NCBI GenBank assembly: GCA_029881725.1
Contig: JAOUMB010000030.1
Span: 1-33,901 of the forward strand
Source: Nitrospirota bacterium
GTDB taxonomy: Bacteria > Nitrospirota > JACRHL01
Direction of reading: 5' to 3'
Length of the DNA: 33,901 nt
Shown here: positions 1 to 6,818 of the stretch, one piece after another
Layout: each line of letters opens with the position of its first letter
Numbering within the stretch: the stretch's first letter is position 1
Position numbers and translations under genes: made by a program
The notes under the pieces: generated by a model
What the model saw: only the letters and a program-made list of their open reading frames with translations
What the model was told of the DNA's origin: nothing
Databases searched by the model: none

Positions 1-2
1 GG

Positions 3-743
3 CGCGCGGCCCGGCACCATCAGGCGGCGCGCCGGCTTCCCGGATGGGGCACGGTGGCCCAGGTGGTGGTGGCCTTTTCGGTGGCGTTTTCGTTGGCCGG
101 AATGCTGTTCATGGCGCCGCTGGCCAGCCACCTGTGGCGCACCGCGTTCGCTTCCGGGCAGATCGACCGCTACCGGATCATGGTGCTGAAGGGGGGGGAG
201 TTGCTGGTGGAGGGCGGGATCGGCTGGGGGCTGGCCAGGGATCTGGAGGGGGTGCTCACGGTACACCGGCGGATCCACACGGTGGTGCTGGACAGCCCCG
301 GCGGGTGGCTCACCGAGGGGCGGCGGCTGCGCGACCTGCTGGCCAGACGCCAGGTTACCGCGCGGGTGGTGCGGCGCTGCTTTTCCGCCTGCGCCGTCGC
401 GTACATGGGGGCGCCGCACCGGGAACTGCGCGCCGGGGCGCTATTGGGATTTCACCTGCCCAGCGCCACCGGCCTGTCCCTGGGGCGCGGCTATGTGTGG
501 AGCGAGGCCTACCGCAAGCTGGTGGATGACCAGGGGCAGATGCTGGCGCAGGGGGTCCACCCGGATTTTGTACGGCACGTGTTCACCACCCCGCACGAGG
601 GCATGTGGGTGCCCCCGCTGACCGACCTGGTGGCGTCGGGGGTGGTGACCCGGGTGTTGCCGCCGATGCTGTTCCCTCCCGCCCCGGAGGGGGCTCAGAC
701 CCCATCCACCGGCGGGGCGGGGGAGGGTTCCTCCGTCAACTGA
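3..743 (+). CDS. ClpP-fold membrane protein, 5' end outside window (copy 1)
   Basis: The reading frame is open to the left window edge, so the true start is probably upstream; a GTG at 54 is the first internal candidate. Numbering from that GTG, residues 1-22 form a membrane segment, followed by a crotonase/ClpP-like domain of the COG3904 type. It shows a beta-strand ending in DSPGG, a CFSAC motif with candidate nucleophile Ser111, then LGFH with His134. The Ser-His spacing and surrounding pattern resemble the ClpP active site. The C-terminal tail is Pro/Gly rich. The protein is clearly paralogous to the product at 11253-12131, whose extra N-terminal membrane helices suggest what is missing here. 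Its last 49 bases overlap the convergent portal gene. Protease activity is inferred from the fold only; a phage head protease is unlikely given the membrane segment and opposite strand. Confidence 0.75.
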   Translation, partial: RAARHHQAARRLPGWGTVAQVVVAFSVAFSLAGMLFMAPLASHLWRTAFASGQIDRYRIMVLKGGELLVEGGIGWGLARDLEGVLTVHRRIHTVVLDSPGGWLTEGRRLRDLLARRQVTARVVRRCFSACAVAYMGAPHRELRAGALLGFHLPSATGLSLGRGYVWSEAYRKLVDDQGQMLAQGVHPDFVRHVFTTPHEGMWVPPLTDLVASGVVTRVLPPMLFPPAPEGAQTPSTGGAGEGSSVN

Positions 744-2566
744 CCCGACAGGGAGGTGGGGAACGCCGCGGCTTCCGCCTCCAGCCGTTTGGCCTCCGCT
801 TCCGCCTTGCGGGCGCGGGCGTGGGTTTCGTGAATCTCGTGAATGCGCCGCTCGATCTCCAGCCGGTCCAGGGTTTCGGATTTTTCCGCGTCGCGGGCGG
901 CGCTGGCCGGATCGCCGTTCAGGGCCTTCAGGATCTCCTCCTTGCCGCGCAGGCTGCTGGCCTCGATCAGCGCCGCCGGGGGAATCGGCACCCCGCTTTC
1001 GGCCAGCCCGGCCAGAATCCGGAACTCCTCCTGACGCACCGCCACCGTGTCCGGCAGTTCACCCACCACGATGTCCACGTCCAGCGCCGCCAGGTGGTTT
1101 TCGGTGCGCACGATTTCCGACAGGCGCGGGTCGCCCTCCAGTTCCGGGGGGATGGCGCCCAACTCGGCCCGCAACTGGTCCCCCAGGGTGACCGGGCGGT
1201 TCAGGCCGACCCAGGACGGGGCCTCCGGATTGTCGGTCACCCGCACCCAGCGGGCGGCGGTCCAGAAGTGGCGGATGCGCCCCCAGGCCTTGCGGCAGAT
1301 GCGCTGGTGCCAGTGGCGCAGGGTGTCGAACAGGGGGCCCAGTTCGGTCTGCCCCCCCTGCTGGCGCACCTGCATGGCGCGCCCGGAGGCGTCGTCGAAC
1401 GCGCGCCCGGAAAGGGCGGCGGTGGCGCCCACCGTGTCGATCTCGTCCTTGGCCTCGGCCAGCAACTGGAACTGGGCCTGGGCCATGTCCCCGGTGGGCA
1501 GCAGCTCGAACGCCATGCCGGGCACCGTCTCCACCCAGCCGTCGGGGCGGGTCAGTTCCCGGCGGGCGGCGGCCACGTCCTCCACCGCCCCTTTCTCGCT
1601 GCGCACCTGGCGCACGGAAAGCAGGTGCAGGGCCTTGGAGCGGCGTTTGTTGATCTCGTCCTGAATGCCGATCAACTGGCGCACCACGCCATACCGCTCC
1701 CCCTGACGGCTGATGAATGCGGCGCAGGCCACATAGGGGTCCTCCGGCCGTCCCTCGTCGTCCACGTACGGGCTTTGCACCGGCCCGGACAGCAGCCCCC
1801 CCTTGCAGAAGACGGCCTGCCACACGGTGCCCCGGTCCCGGTACCAGATTTCCACCACCCGCACCCGGCGCCGCTTGCCGTCGGCCCAGCGCTCCCGGGA
1901 ATCGCCGTGGGTGCCGCCGGAGGCGGCCGGGTGAGCGGCCAGGGCGCCATTCAGCAGGTCCGCGTGATCGGGGAACTTTTGCAGGGCCTCGTCCAGGTCC
2001 ATCCAGATCACCTGCCCCCGGTAGCGGGCGTCCTCCAGGTCCCGGCGGCGGGCGTGGGGGTCCACGAAAAAACGCTCCCACGGGATGTGGTGGATGGTCA
2101 CCCGGGTGCCGTGGCCGTGGGGTTCGGCGATGACCTCGGCAAACCCGGCCCCCTCGATGAGCAGATTTTCAAACGCCTCGGAGCGCACTTCGTCGAAGCG
2201 GTTGTTGTCCAGCACGTAGCGCAGGGCGTCAGTGGCGGCGGTGGCGGCGGCGCGGTCCGCCGGGTTGCGCGGATGGGCGCGGCCGCCCACCCGCATGCGG
2301 CGTTCCATGCCGAGCAGATAATCCACCTTGGGCTTGATGCGGTTGACCACGATGGGGGCCTGGCCGCGCTGGGCCAGGGCGGCCTCCTCGGCGGCGGTCC
2401 ACTGCCGGCCGTCGTAATAGTCCCGGTCCCGTTCGGCGCGGCGGCGGCTTTCGCGGGTGGCGTCGTCGGCGGCGTTGAACCACGTCACCAGACGGGTCAG
2501 CAGGGCGGCTTCGGCTTCGGCAGGGACGCGGGGGTCTGGCATGGGGGATCCTGTGGTGGTGGTCAT
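695..2566 (-). CDS. Phage portal protein, P22-like family
   Basis: This 623-residue protein would form the dodecameric portal through which DNA is packaged into a phage head. The N-terminal third carries the hallmarks of P22-type portals: a DYYDGRQW segment, VVNRIKPKVDYLLGMERRMR, a block rich in A/T leading to TDALRYVLDNN, then the PWERFFVDPHARRRDLEDAR region. The C-terminus is a charged Ala/Glu-rich helix (about 560-600) followed by a Pro-rich tail. Length matches full-length family members, so the gene looks intact. It lies 130 bases downstream of the large terminase gene on the same strand, the usual late-operon order. What should follow (scaffold, major capsid) does not: the next gene is on the other strand and overlaps its end by 49 bases. 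The Shine-Dalgarno before the ATG is weak (GGAACG). Confidence 0.9.
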   Translation of the reverse strand: MTTTTGSPMPDPRVPAEAEAALLTRLVTWFNAADDATRESRRRAERDRDYYDGRQWTAAEEAALAQRGQAPIVVNRIKPKVDYLLGMERRMRVGGRAHPRNPADRAAATAATDALRYVLDNNRFDEVRSEAFENLLIEGAGFAEVIAEPHGHGTRVTIHHIPWERFFVDPHARRRDLEDARYRGQVIWMDLDEALQKFPDHADLLNGALAAHPAASGGTHGDSRERWADGKRRRVRVVEIWYRDRGTVWQAVFCKGGLLSGPVQSPYVDDEGRPEDPYVACAAFISRQGERYGVVRQLIGIQDEINKRRSKALHLLSVRQVRSEKGAVEDVAAARRELTRPDGWVETVPGMAFELLPTGDMAQAQFQLLAEAKDEIDTVGATAALSGRAFDDASGRAMQVRQQGGQTELGPLFDTLRHWHQRICRKAWGRIRHFWTAARWVRVTDNPEAPSWVGLNRPVTLGDQLRAELGAIPPELEGDPRLSEIVRTENHLAALDVDIVVGELPDTVAVRQEEFRILAGLAESGVPIPPAALIEASSLRGKEEILKALNGDPASAARDAEKSETLDRLEIERRIHEIHETHARARKAEAEAKRLEAEAAAFPTSLSGQLTEEPSPAPPVDGV

Positions 2567-2639
2567 CGTTCCGGTCTGATGGTTCGCGGGGGGCGCCTGA
2601 AAACGCTTCGAACCCGCGCTCGGCGAGGCTCAATCTAGA

Positions 2640-2660
2640 GGGCAAAAAAGGGCGTTGCCC
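2640..2660 (-). terminator. Possible weak terminator between terL and portal
   Basis: Read on the minus strand this is GGGC-AAC-GCCC followed by six Ts, 37 bases past the large terminase stop codon. The stem is only 4 bp (or 6 bp in an alternative pairing of GGGCAA with TTGCCC), so it may attenuate rather than stop transcription into the portal gene. Confidence 0.3.
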
Positions 2661-2683
2661 TGCGCTTGTGGTGAATCCGGCGT
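2661..2683 (-). promoter_or_regulatory. Dispersed motif, copy A (upstream of portal)
   Basis: On the plus strand the core reads TTGTGGTGAATCCGGCG preceded by TGCGC. Closely matching cores occur at 4155-4190, before large terminase, and 6655-6697, before the endolysin. Its position 95-120 bases ahead of a phage gene suggests a shared regulatory or processing site. I do not recognise it as a known binding site. Confidence 0.35.
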
Positions 2684-2696
2684 ACCGGTGCATGGC

Positions 2697-4121
2697 TCAG
2701 ATGGTCCGCCAGTTGTCCGTCGCGGGGCCGGTGAAGGCCCGGTTCCAGCGGTCCCGTTCCCGGCTGGCCACCCGCGAGGGGCTGGCCACCCAGGGGCGGC
2801 TCATGCAGGCATAGCGGGCCTCGTCGTAGGCGTGATCCTCCTGGGTGGTGTCCACGTCCTCCGGGTTGTGGGTGTCCAGCACCAGATTGGGAACGGTGCG
2901 CAGGAAGCCGTCGGTGCAGCCGGAAAAGACAACCAGCATGGGGCGCCCGTCCATCCCGGTCAGGCGCGAGCGCATTTCCTGAAATCCCGCCGCGCGGTCG
3001 TTCACCGCGCGCTTGAAGGCGAGGCCGTGCCGGGCCATGCGCTCCGCCACCGAGGGGCCGTCGTGGCTGCCGAAAATGGCCGGATCGGCCACCGAATAGG
3101 CAATCGATTCGTCGGGCCGTTCCCGTTTCAGAATGCCTTCGGCCAGTTCCTCACTGGTGATGCGCAGGCCGGTGTCGGGCTTGCCGTTCCATCCGTACCA
3201 CTCCCGGTAGCGCACCAGGGCGCCGGGAGGTACTCCGGCGGTGGTGCCGTCGGCCACCGCCCACCACCCCACGGAAAACGGCTTGGAACTGCCCCAGTCC
3301 ATGGCGCGGAAGCGGGTCCACGCGGGGGGAATCGGGAACGGGTCGATCACGTGCCGCTCCCGCTGCCACATTTCGAACGCCTGCCCGGCCACGATGTCCC
3401 AGTCGCCGTCCTTCATGGCGCGCACCAGTTCCGGGGTGGCCAGCCCCTTGAGCCGCCGGAGGTAGCCGGGGTCGTTGCCGGTCAGGGTCGGGTTGTCGGC
3501 GATGCGGGCGGGGAGGTACTGGCGGTGCATGCCGCCCTCGTCGGCGGGGGCCTTCCACACCGTCCGTTCCGGCACCGGGGTGACGAACCCGGCCTTGACC
3601 CACTGGTGGCCCACGGAGCCGGGGTTGCTGGCGCACTCGATGCGCGGCAGCACCCCCTCCAGCCCCGCCGGGAGGTCGTGCCCGCCCAGGCGCACCCGGG
3701 AGCGCAGAAAGCGGTACTGGTGGGCGGTGAAATGGGTCAACTCGTCCATCAGCAGCACATGGATTTCCGCCCCCTGGTACTTGTGCAGGTCCCCGTCCCG
3801 TTGCAGGTGGCACAGGTGCACCACCGAGCCGTTGGCGAAGGTGAATTCGGCGGCGGTTTCCGAATAGCGCACCAGGCCCCGGGCGATGGACGGGCCCAGC
3901 AGTTCCAGAAAACTGGAAGGGCCCCGCAGGTGGTTGGCCTTCAACTCCGGCTGGGTTTTGCGGAACAGATAGATCTGGCAGCCGGGCGCCGACAGGGCCC
4001 AGCGGATGGCCGAGGCGCGCAGGTAGTAGCTTTTTCCGCCACCGGCCGCGCCGCCGTAGAGGATTTCGGTGGCTCCGGAGGTGTACGCATGGGATTGGCG
4101 CGGGTGCAGGGGGATGCGCAT
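2697..4121 (-). CDS. Terminase large subunit
   Basis: This is the 474-aa packaging motor of a tailed phage: an N-terminal ATPase plus a C-terminal RNase H-like nuclease that cuts concatemeric DNA. The Walker A motif GGAAGGGKS has its lysine at residue 30. Walker B is LLMDE, with Asp126 and Glu127. The nuclease acidic residues are visible as MDWG (Asp275), ADPAIFG (Asp346) and DHAYDEARY (Asp433). All the expected active-site groups are present, so the enzyme looks intact despite the incomplete prophage. The start ATG at 4121 is followed by a basic, short N-terminus usual for this family. The gene sits between a 57-aa membrane-protein gene upstream and the portal gene downstream on the same strand. 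Confidence 0.93.
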   Translation of the reverse strand: MRIPLHPRQSHAYTSGATEILYGGAAGGGKSYYLRASAIRWALSAPGCQIYLFRKTQPELKANHLRGPSSFLELLGPSIARGLVRYSETAAEFTFANGSVVHLCHLQRDGDLHKYQGAEIHVLLMDELTHFTAHQYRFLRSRVRLGGHDLPAGLEGVLPRIECASNPGSVGHQWVKAGFVTPVPERTVWKAPADEGGMHRQYLPARIADNPTLTGNDPGYLRRLKGLATPELVRAMKDGDWDIVAGQAFEMWQRERHVIDPFPIPPAWTRFRAMDWGSSKPFSVGWWAVADGTTAGVPPGALVRYREWYGWNGKPDTGLRITSEELAEGILKRERPDESIAYSVADPAIFGSHDGPSVAERMARHGLAFKRAVNDRAAGFQEMRSRLTGMDGRPMLVVFSGCTDGFLRTVPNLVLDTHNPEDVDTTQEDHAYDEARYACMSRPWVASPSRVASRERDRWNRAFTGPATDNWRTI

Positions 4122-4154
4122 GGGCCCATTTTCGAGTTCGGGCGGGAGACGTCA

Positions 4155-4190
4155 CCCTGCGCAAACAGCGGTTGTGGTGAATGTGGGCGG
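4155..4190 (-). promoter_or_regulatory. Dispersed motif, copy B (upstream of large terminase)
   Basis: On the plus strand this contains TGCGC, an 11-base insertion relative to copy A, then TTGTGGTGAATGTGGGCG. It begins about 35 bases upstream of the large terminase start codon. See copies A (2661) and C (6655). Confidence 0.35.
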
Positions 4191-4227
4191 GCGGTCCGGG
4201 TGGTGGCGGGCGGCGCCGGGGAGGGGC

Positions 4228-4268
4228 AAAAAACGGCGGCCCTCCCGACCGGGGCCGCCGTCTTTTTT
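4228..4268. terminator. Strong bidirectional intrinsic terminator
   Basis: A 10-bp G+C-rich stem pairs 4233-4242 with 4252-4261 around a 9-base loop. It is flanked by AAAAAA on the left and TTTTTT on the right, so it can act in both directions. On the minus strand it lies directly after the 57-aa membrane-protein gene, separating it from large terminase. Large terminase should therefore need its own promoter. Confidence 0.85.
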
Positions 4269-4284
4269 GCCTCCGGGCCCCGCC

Positions 4285-4458
4285 TCAGGCGGCGGGACGA
4301 GGCTTGCTCATGCGGGCGGCGGATCCGGGTGGCGACGCCCCCTCGCGAAACCCTTCCGACGGCGCGGTGGTGCCTTTGTAGCCCATCCAGCAGGCCCAAC
4401 CGAACAGCCCGGCAAGAGTGATGATGAACAGCCACGCCTGCATGGTCATCTGCCCCAT
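4285..4458 (-). CDS. 57-aa single-pass membrane microprotein with FREG motif (copy 1)
   Basis: The start ATG at 4458 is chosen because AGGAGG lies 6 bases upstream (4466-4471). The 57-aa product has one hydrophobic helix (about residues 7-28, AWLFIITLAGLFGWACW), then MGYKG, a short polar linker with FREG, and a Pro/Gly/Ala-rich tail ending in basic residues. The product at 12191-12385 shares the same plan: membrane helix with LF-W, MG-KG, FREG, a PG dipeptide and a basic tail. The two are evident paralogues. Its place between small and large terminase would suit a phage accessory membrane protein such as an antiholin. The paralogue, however, sits beside a ClpP-like gene away from phage genes. 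No function is assigned. Confidence 0.7.
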   Translation of the reverse strand: MGQMTMQAWLFIITLAGLFGWACWMGYKGTTAPSEGFREGASPPGSAARMSKPRPAA

Positions 4459-4663
4459 GGCGTGTCCTCCTCGTGGCAGTCGGGCCGGGCCGGGCGGCCC
4501 AAGGTCCTTCCCTGTCCGATGGCCGCCCGGGCCCTTCCCGCGTGTGGTGGATCGGCGGGGCGCGTCCCTCGCGCCAGCCGCCGTGGAAGCGGGGACGAAA
4601 ATTCCCTTTCCGCCCCGATTTCTAACAGATAGCGCACCCGGATTCGGAGCGCAAAGACTAAAC

Positions 4664-4704
4664 AGTTGTTTTTTTATAAAGAGGGTGTGTGACAGGCCGG
4701 GTGA
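4664..4704 (-). promoter_or_regulatory. Possible A+T-rich promoter before the 57-aa gene
   Basis: On the minus strand a TTTATAAA stretch (near 4675-4682) follows two direct TGTCAC repeats spaced by six bases. This is the only A+T-rich stretch between the small terminase gene and the microprotein gene, which are separated by 289 bases. No good -35 box is visible at standard spacing. Confidence 0.25.
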
Positions 4705-4739
4705 CACGCCGCGGGCCATGGGTGGCGGCCCGCGGCGTG
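4705..4739 (-). terminator. Hairpin after small terminase gene
   Basis: A perfect 13-bp G+C-rich stem (4705-4717 with 4727-4739) with a 9-base loop begins 8 bases past the small terminase stop codon. No U-tract follows directly, so it could be a terminator of the non-canonical type or an mRNA 3' stabiliser. Confidence 0.45.
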
Positions 4740-4747
4740 CCTTCAGG

Positions 4748-5176
4748 TTATGCCCCGGAGGGGCCGGGCGGTCCGTAACCGCGCTGTCTGCGTGGTGCGC
4801 GTACTCCGAACGGGAGCCCCTTGCGGGTGGGGCGTCCCTGGGGCAGGGCGGGCACCGATCCGCTGCCGCGGAATTCGGCGCGGCCCACCAGCCACATCAG
4901 GCCCTTGATGCGCACCTGTTTTTCCGGCGGGCTCAGGTCGTCCCCGCGGATCACCTGCAACACCTCGTGGGCCAGGGCGTCCGCCTGGTGGCGGGCGGCA
5001 TCCAGAAGGCGTTGCTGAAGCTCCGGGCGGGACTCCAGCCATCCGGCCAGTACCTCATAGGGCGGCATGTCCTTCCGCTGGCAGACTTCGAACAGGTTCT
5101 TTCCCGTCACCACCTGCGCAACGATCCGTTGCGCCAGTTCGTCCGAATATTCGGTGGGGCGGGTGGGCCGGGTCAA
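4748..5176 (-). CDS. Terminase small subunit
   Basis: This is the DNA-recognition partner of the large terminase. Residues about 8-95 follow the small-terminase helix-turn-helix pattern: YSDELAQRIVAQVVTGKNL, EVCQRKDMPPYEVLAGWL, then a helix with ADALAHEVLQVI and a final VRIKGLMWLVGRAEF strand-helix. The C-terminus is basic and Gly/Pro rich. No ATG lies at a sensible N-terminus. The best start is the TTG at 5176, which overlaps the TGA of the preceding gene in the four-base sequence TTGA and gives 142 aa, the usual family size. This implies translation by re-initiation after the upstream gene. The stop codon is TAA. Confidence 0.8.
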   Translation of the reverse strand: MTRPTRPTEYSDELAQRIVAQVVTGKNLFEVCQRKDMPPYEVLAGWLESRPELQQRLLDAARHQADALAHEVLQVIRGDDLSPPEKQVRIKGLMWLVGRAEFRGSGSVPALPQGRPTRKGLPFGVRAPRRQRGYGPPGPSGA

Positions 5177-5466
5177 CCGCGCCCCGCGCGGCGGACGGCT
5201 CGCGCGGGCTTGAGGTGGTGCTCGAAGTAACGGTCCAGCTTGACGTTGAGCCGCTCCAGTTCCTCCTTGATCTCCTCTCTGAGGCGTTGGGTTTCGTTGT
5301 CCTGCCGGGTGTCCATGGTGACCTGTCGCGTCGCGCCTTCCTCCATAAGGGCGATGCGGGTTTCCAGGCGGGCACCCCACATGATCATGGCCACCAGAAA
5401 GGTCATGGTGGTGACCAGGTGACCAACTGAAATACGTCTGTCGAGTTGCCAGTTGCTTTTGTGCAT
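5173..5466 (-). CDS. Small phage membrane protein, one TM plus coiled coil
   Basis: The 97-aa product begins at the ATG at 5466, which has AGGAG 8 bases upstream. A same-frame ATG farther upstream lacks any ribosome-binding site. One hydrophobic helix (about residues 14-32) is followed by a long charged helix rich in Glu, Arg and Leu (about 40-85), predicted as coiled coil. The plan is that of small lysis-cassette or holin-accessory proteins found beside 3-TM holins, but I see no motif naming it. It lies 154 bases after the holin gene and its stop overlaps the TTG start of small terminase, so the two are probably co-translated. Confidence 0.65.
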   Translation of the reverse strand: MHKSNWQLDRRISVGHLVTTMTFLVAMIMWGARLETRIALMEEGATRQVTMDTRQDNETQRLREEIKEELERLNVKLDRYFEHHLKPARAVRRAGRG

Positions 5467-5531
5467 CGACGTGACTCCTGTTATGCGCTCGGAGCCTGAC
5501 GACGGCGGCGGGGTGGCAATGCCCGCCCTGG

Positions 5532-5547
5532 CCGGGCAAACGCCCGG
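5532..5547 (-). other. Hairpin between holin and coiled-coil gene
   Basis: A perfect inverted repeat CCGGGC-AAAC-GCCCGG lies 74 bases past the holin stop codon. It has no T-run on either side, so it is at most an RNA stabiliser or attenuator. I see no gene in the 154 bases around it (5467-5620). Confidence 0.3.
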
Positions 5548-5620
5548 TGCGATTCGCCGCGGCGATACGCGGAGCTTCCGGTGGTGGCGGATGCGGGCGC
5601 GGTTCGCCATCGGCGGCGGA

Positions 5621-6028
5621 TCAGGTTCTGGGGGTCCGGAGCAGTTCGGGAGCGATCTTCTCCACCGAACGTCCCACGACATACCCCCCCATTCCAATCT
5701 GCAACAGGGTCCAGGCCTCGTCGGCCAGGCGGAACGGCAGCCAGCCGAAGGAATCGCACACCACCAGGATCAGAAAGGTCAGCATGCTCACCGGGCGCCA
5801 GTTGCGTTGCAACCCGCTTTGCCCCTGGGCCTCTGCCTGAATGATCGTGGCGCGGGATTCGGACAGCTTCTGCTCGTAGCTCATCAGGCCGCTGAATACC
5901 TCGGATTGCAGGGCGAACAGCTTGCGTTTCGCCTCCAGGCGCTCCTCCTCGCTGGTGTGGACCGAGTCGATCAGTCCCGCCAGCGGTTCGATGGCGCGGC
6001 TGATGGTGCCGAACAGGTCACCGATCAT
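5621..6028 (-). CDS. 3-TM holin (GTA_holin_3TM family)
   Basis: This 135-aa product would permeabilise the inner membrane to release the endolysin. The N-terminal half is amphipathic and charged (EEERLEAKRKLFALQSEV). It is followed by the family signature around residues 67-80 (IIQAEAQGQSGLQRNWRP), hydrophobic segments MLTFLILVVCDSFGW and WTLLQIGMGGYVVGRSVEKI, and a short tail. The start ATG has GGAGG at 7 bases and overlaps the preceding gene's stop by ATGA. It belongs to the lysis cassette with the M15 peptidase two genes upstream. The family is typical of alphaproteobacterial prophages and gene transfer agents. Confidence 0.9.
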   Translation of the reverse strand: MIGDLFGTISRAIEPLAGLIDSVHTSEEERLEAKRKLFALQSEVFSGLMSYEQKLSESRATIIQAEAQGQSGLQRNWRPVSMLTFLILVVCDSFGWLPFRLADEAWTLLQIGMGGYVVGRSVEKIAPELLRTPRT

Positions 6029-6213
6029 GGCGCGCCCTCCGTTTTCCGGTGGCCCGGCGGCGCGGCGGCCTGCTTCAGATAGCGGGCCAGCATGCGATTC
6101 TGGGCCTTCACGTCGGTGCGCAGCCGTTCGCAGTCGATGCATTCGCATTTGCCGCCCGGATCGTCGTCTCCGGTGCGGGCGGATGACATTCTGCGCAGTT
6201 GGAATTCCCCCAT
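6025..6213 (-). CDS. 62-aa Cys-rich phage protein of unknown function
   Basis: The start ATG at 6213 has AGGAG 8 bases upstream. The soluble 62-aa product contains a Cys cluster CECIDC near residue 25, then a helix with Arg, Asn and Gln, and a Pro/Gly-rich tail. The cluster could bind metal, but only three cysteines are present. It lies 2 bases after the endolysin stop and overlaps the holin start by four bases, so it belongs to the lysis operon. No family is recognised. Confidence 0.6.
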   Translation of the reverse strand: MGEFQLRRMSSARTGDDDPGGKCECIDCERLRTDVKAQNRMLARYLKQAAAPPGHRKTEGAP

Positions 6214-6215
6214 GG

Positions 6216-6617
6216 TCAGGTCTCCTTGTGGTTCCAGATGCGGGGCCGTGGAAACCGGCCTCCGCACAGATCGTCCAGATGAATGGCGCGTCCCCCGGAA
6301 GGCCCCGACTGGCCGACGCCGATGCCGGTAAAGCCGTGGCGCAGGGCGGTGGCCACCAGGCGGAGGGCGTCGGTCCCGCAGATGCGGATATCGACGGCCC
6401 GTCCGGTGGTGTGCGCTCCGCTGCCGCCCACGGCGGCATCGTGTTCCGGGCACCGGTAACCGGCCAGGACCGGAAGGTCCCGCCCCATGGCTTCCCGAAC
6501 GACCTCCAGGCGGTCCAGGAAGCGGGGGTGCATTTCCACGCGGCCACAGTGGCCGCAGGCCAGATCACGGGCCGAAAATACGGCCCGGCGGGTTCCATGG
6601 CTGGGTGCACGCTCCAT
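6216..6617 (-). CDS. Peptidase M15-type endolysin
   Basis: This 133-aa enzyme would cleave peptidoglycan peptide stems at lysis. The zinc ligands of the M15A/VanY-like fold are visible: His69 and Asp76 in SGAHTTGRAVDI, and His113 in AIHLDD. The upstream GYRCPEHDAAVGG loop is also typical. Two N-terminal cysteines (CGHC, residues 21-24) are common in phage members of this family. There is no signal peptide, consistent with release through the holin encoded downstream. The ATG at 6617 is preceded by AGGAG at 5 bases. It is the first gene of the phage block, facing away from the TPR operon at 6819. Confidence 0.88.
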   Translation of the reverse strand: MERAPSHGTRRAVFSARDLACGHCGRVEMHPRFLDRLEVVREAMGRDLPVLAGYRCPEHDAAVGGSGAHTTGRAVDIRICGTDALRLVATALRHGFTGIGVGQSGPSGGRAIHLDDLCGGRFPRPRIWNHKET

Positions 6618-6654
6618 CACGGCTCCTGTTGTACCGCTGGAACCGGGTGCGCCG

Positions 6655-6697
6655 TTTGCGCTTGTGGCCGGGGTGGTGAATCTGGCGTTCGTGGGCG
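6655..6697 (-). promoter_or_regulatory. Dispersed motif, copy C (upstream of endolysin)
   Basis: On the plus strand TGCGCTTGTGG is followed, after a short insertion, by TGGTGAATCTGGCG, matching copies at 2661 and 4155. It lies 38-80 bases upstream of the endolysin start codon, at the head of the phage block. Confidence 0.35.
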
Positions 6698-6736
6698 AAG
6701 CGGGGAGAGCGGCACAAAAATGAACGGCCGTACCGC

Positions 6737-6764
6737 TTGAGTTGCCTAAATACTGACCGATAAG
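6737..6764 (+). promoter_or_regulatory. Candidate sigma70-type promoter of the TPR operon
   Basis: TTGAGT and GATAAG are separated by 16 bases in the only A+T-rich stretch between the divergent endolysin and TPR genes. This would give a leader of about 48 bases before the ATG at 6819, which has its own GGAGG. The match to consensus is partial. Confidence 0.35.
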
Positions 6765-6818
6765 TGCAGTAAGTACTTTTTTGACGGATTCCGGACCCCC
6801 AGGTGGAGGTAAGACTCG

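Noticed and set aside
3-743. ClpP-like protein as a phage head-maturation protease following portal
   Set aside because: Position next to portal is suggestive, but it is on the opposite strand, has a membrane segment, and has a paralogue away from phage genes with three membrane helices.
605-4421. Long plus-strand open frames opposite portal and large terminase
   Set aside because: They lie wholly antisense to genes with clear portal and terminase motifs and show only His/Gly/Pro-rich noise composition.
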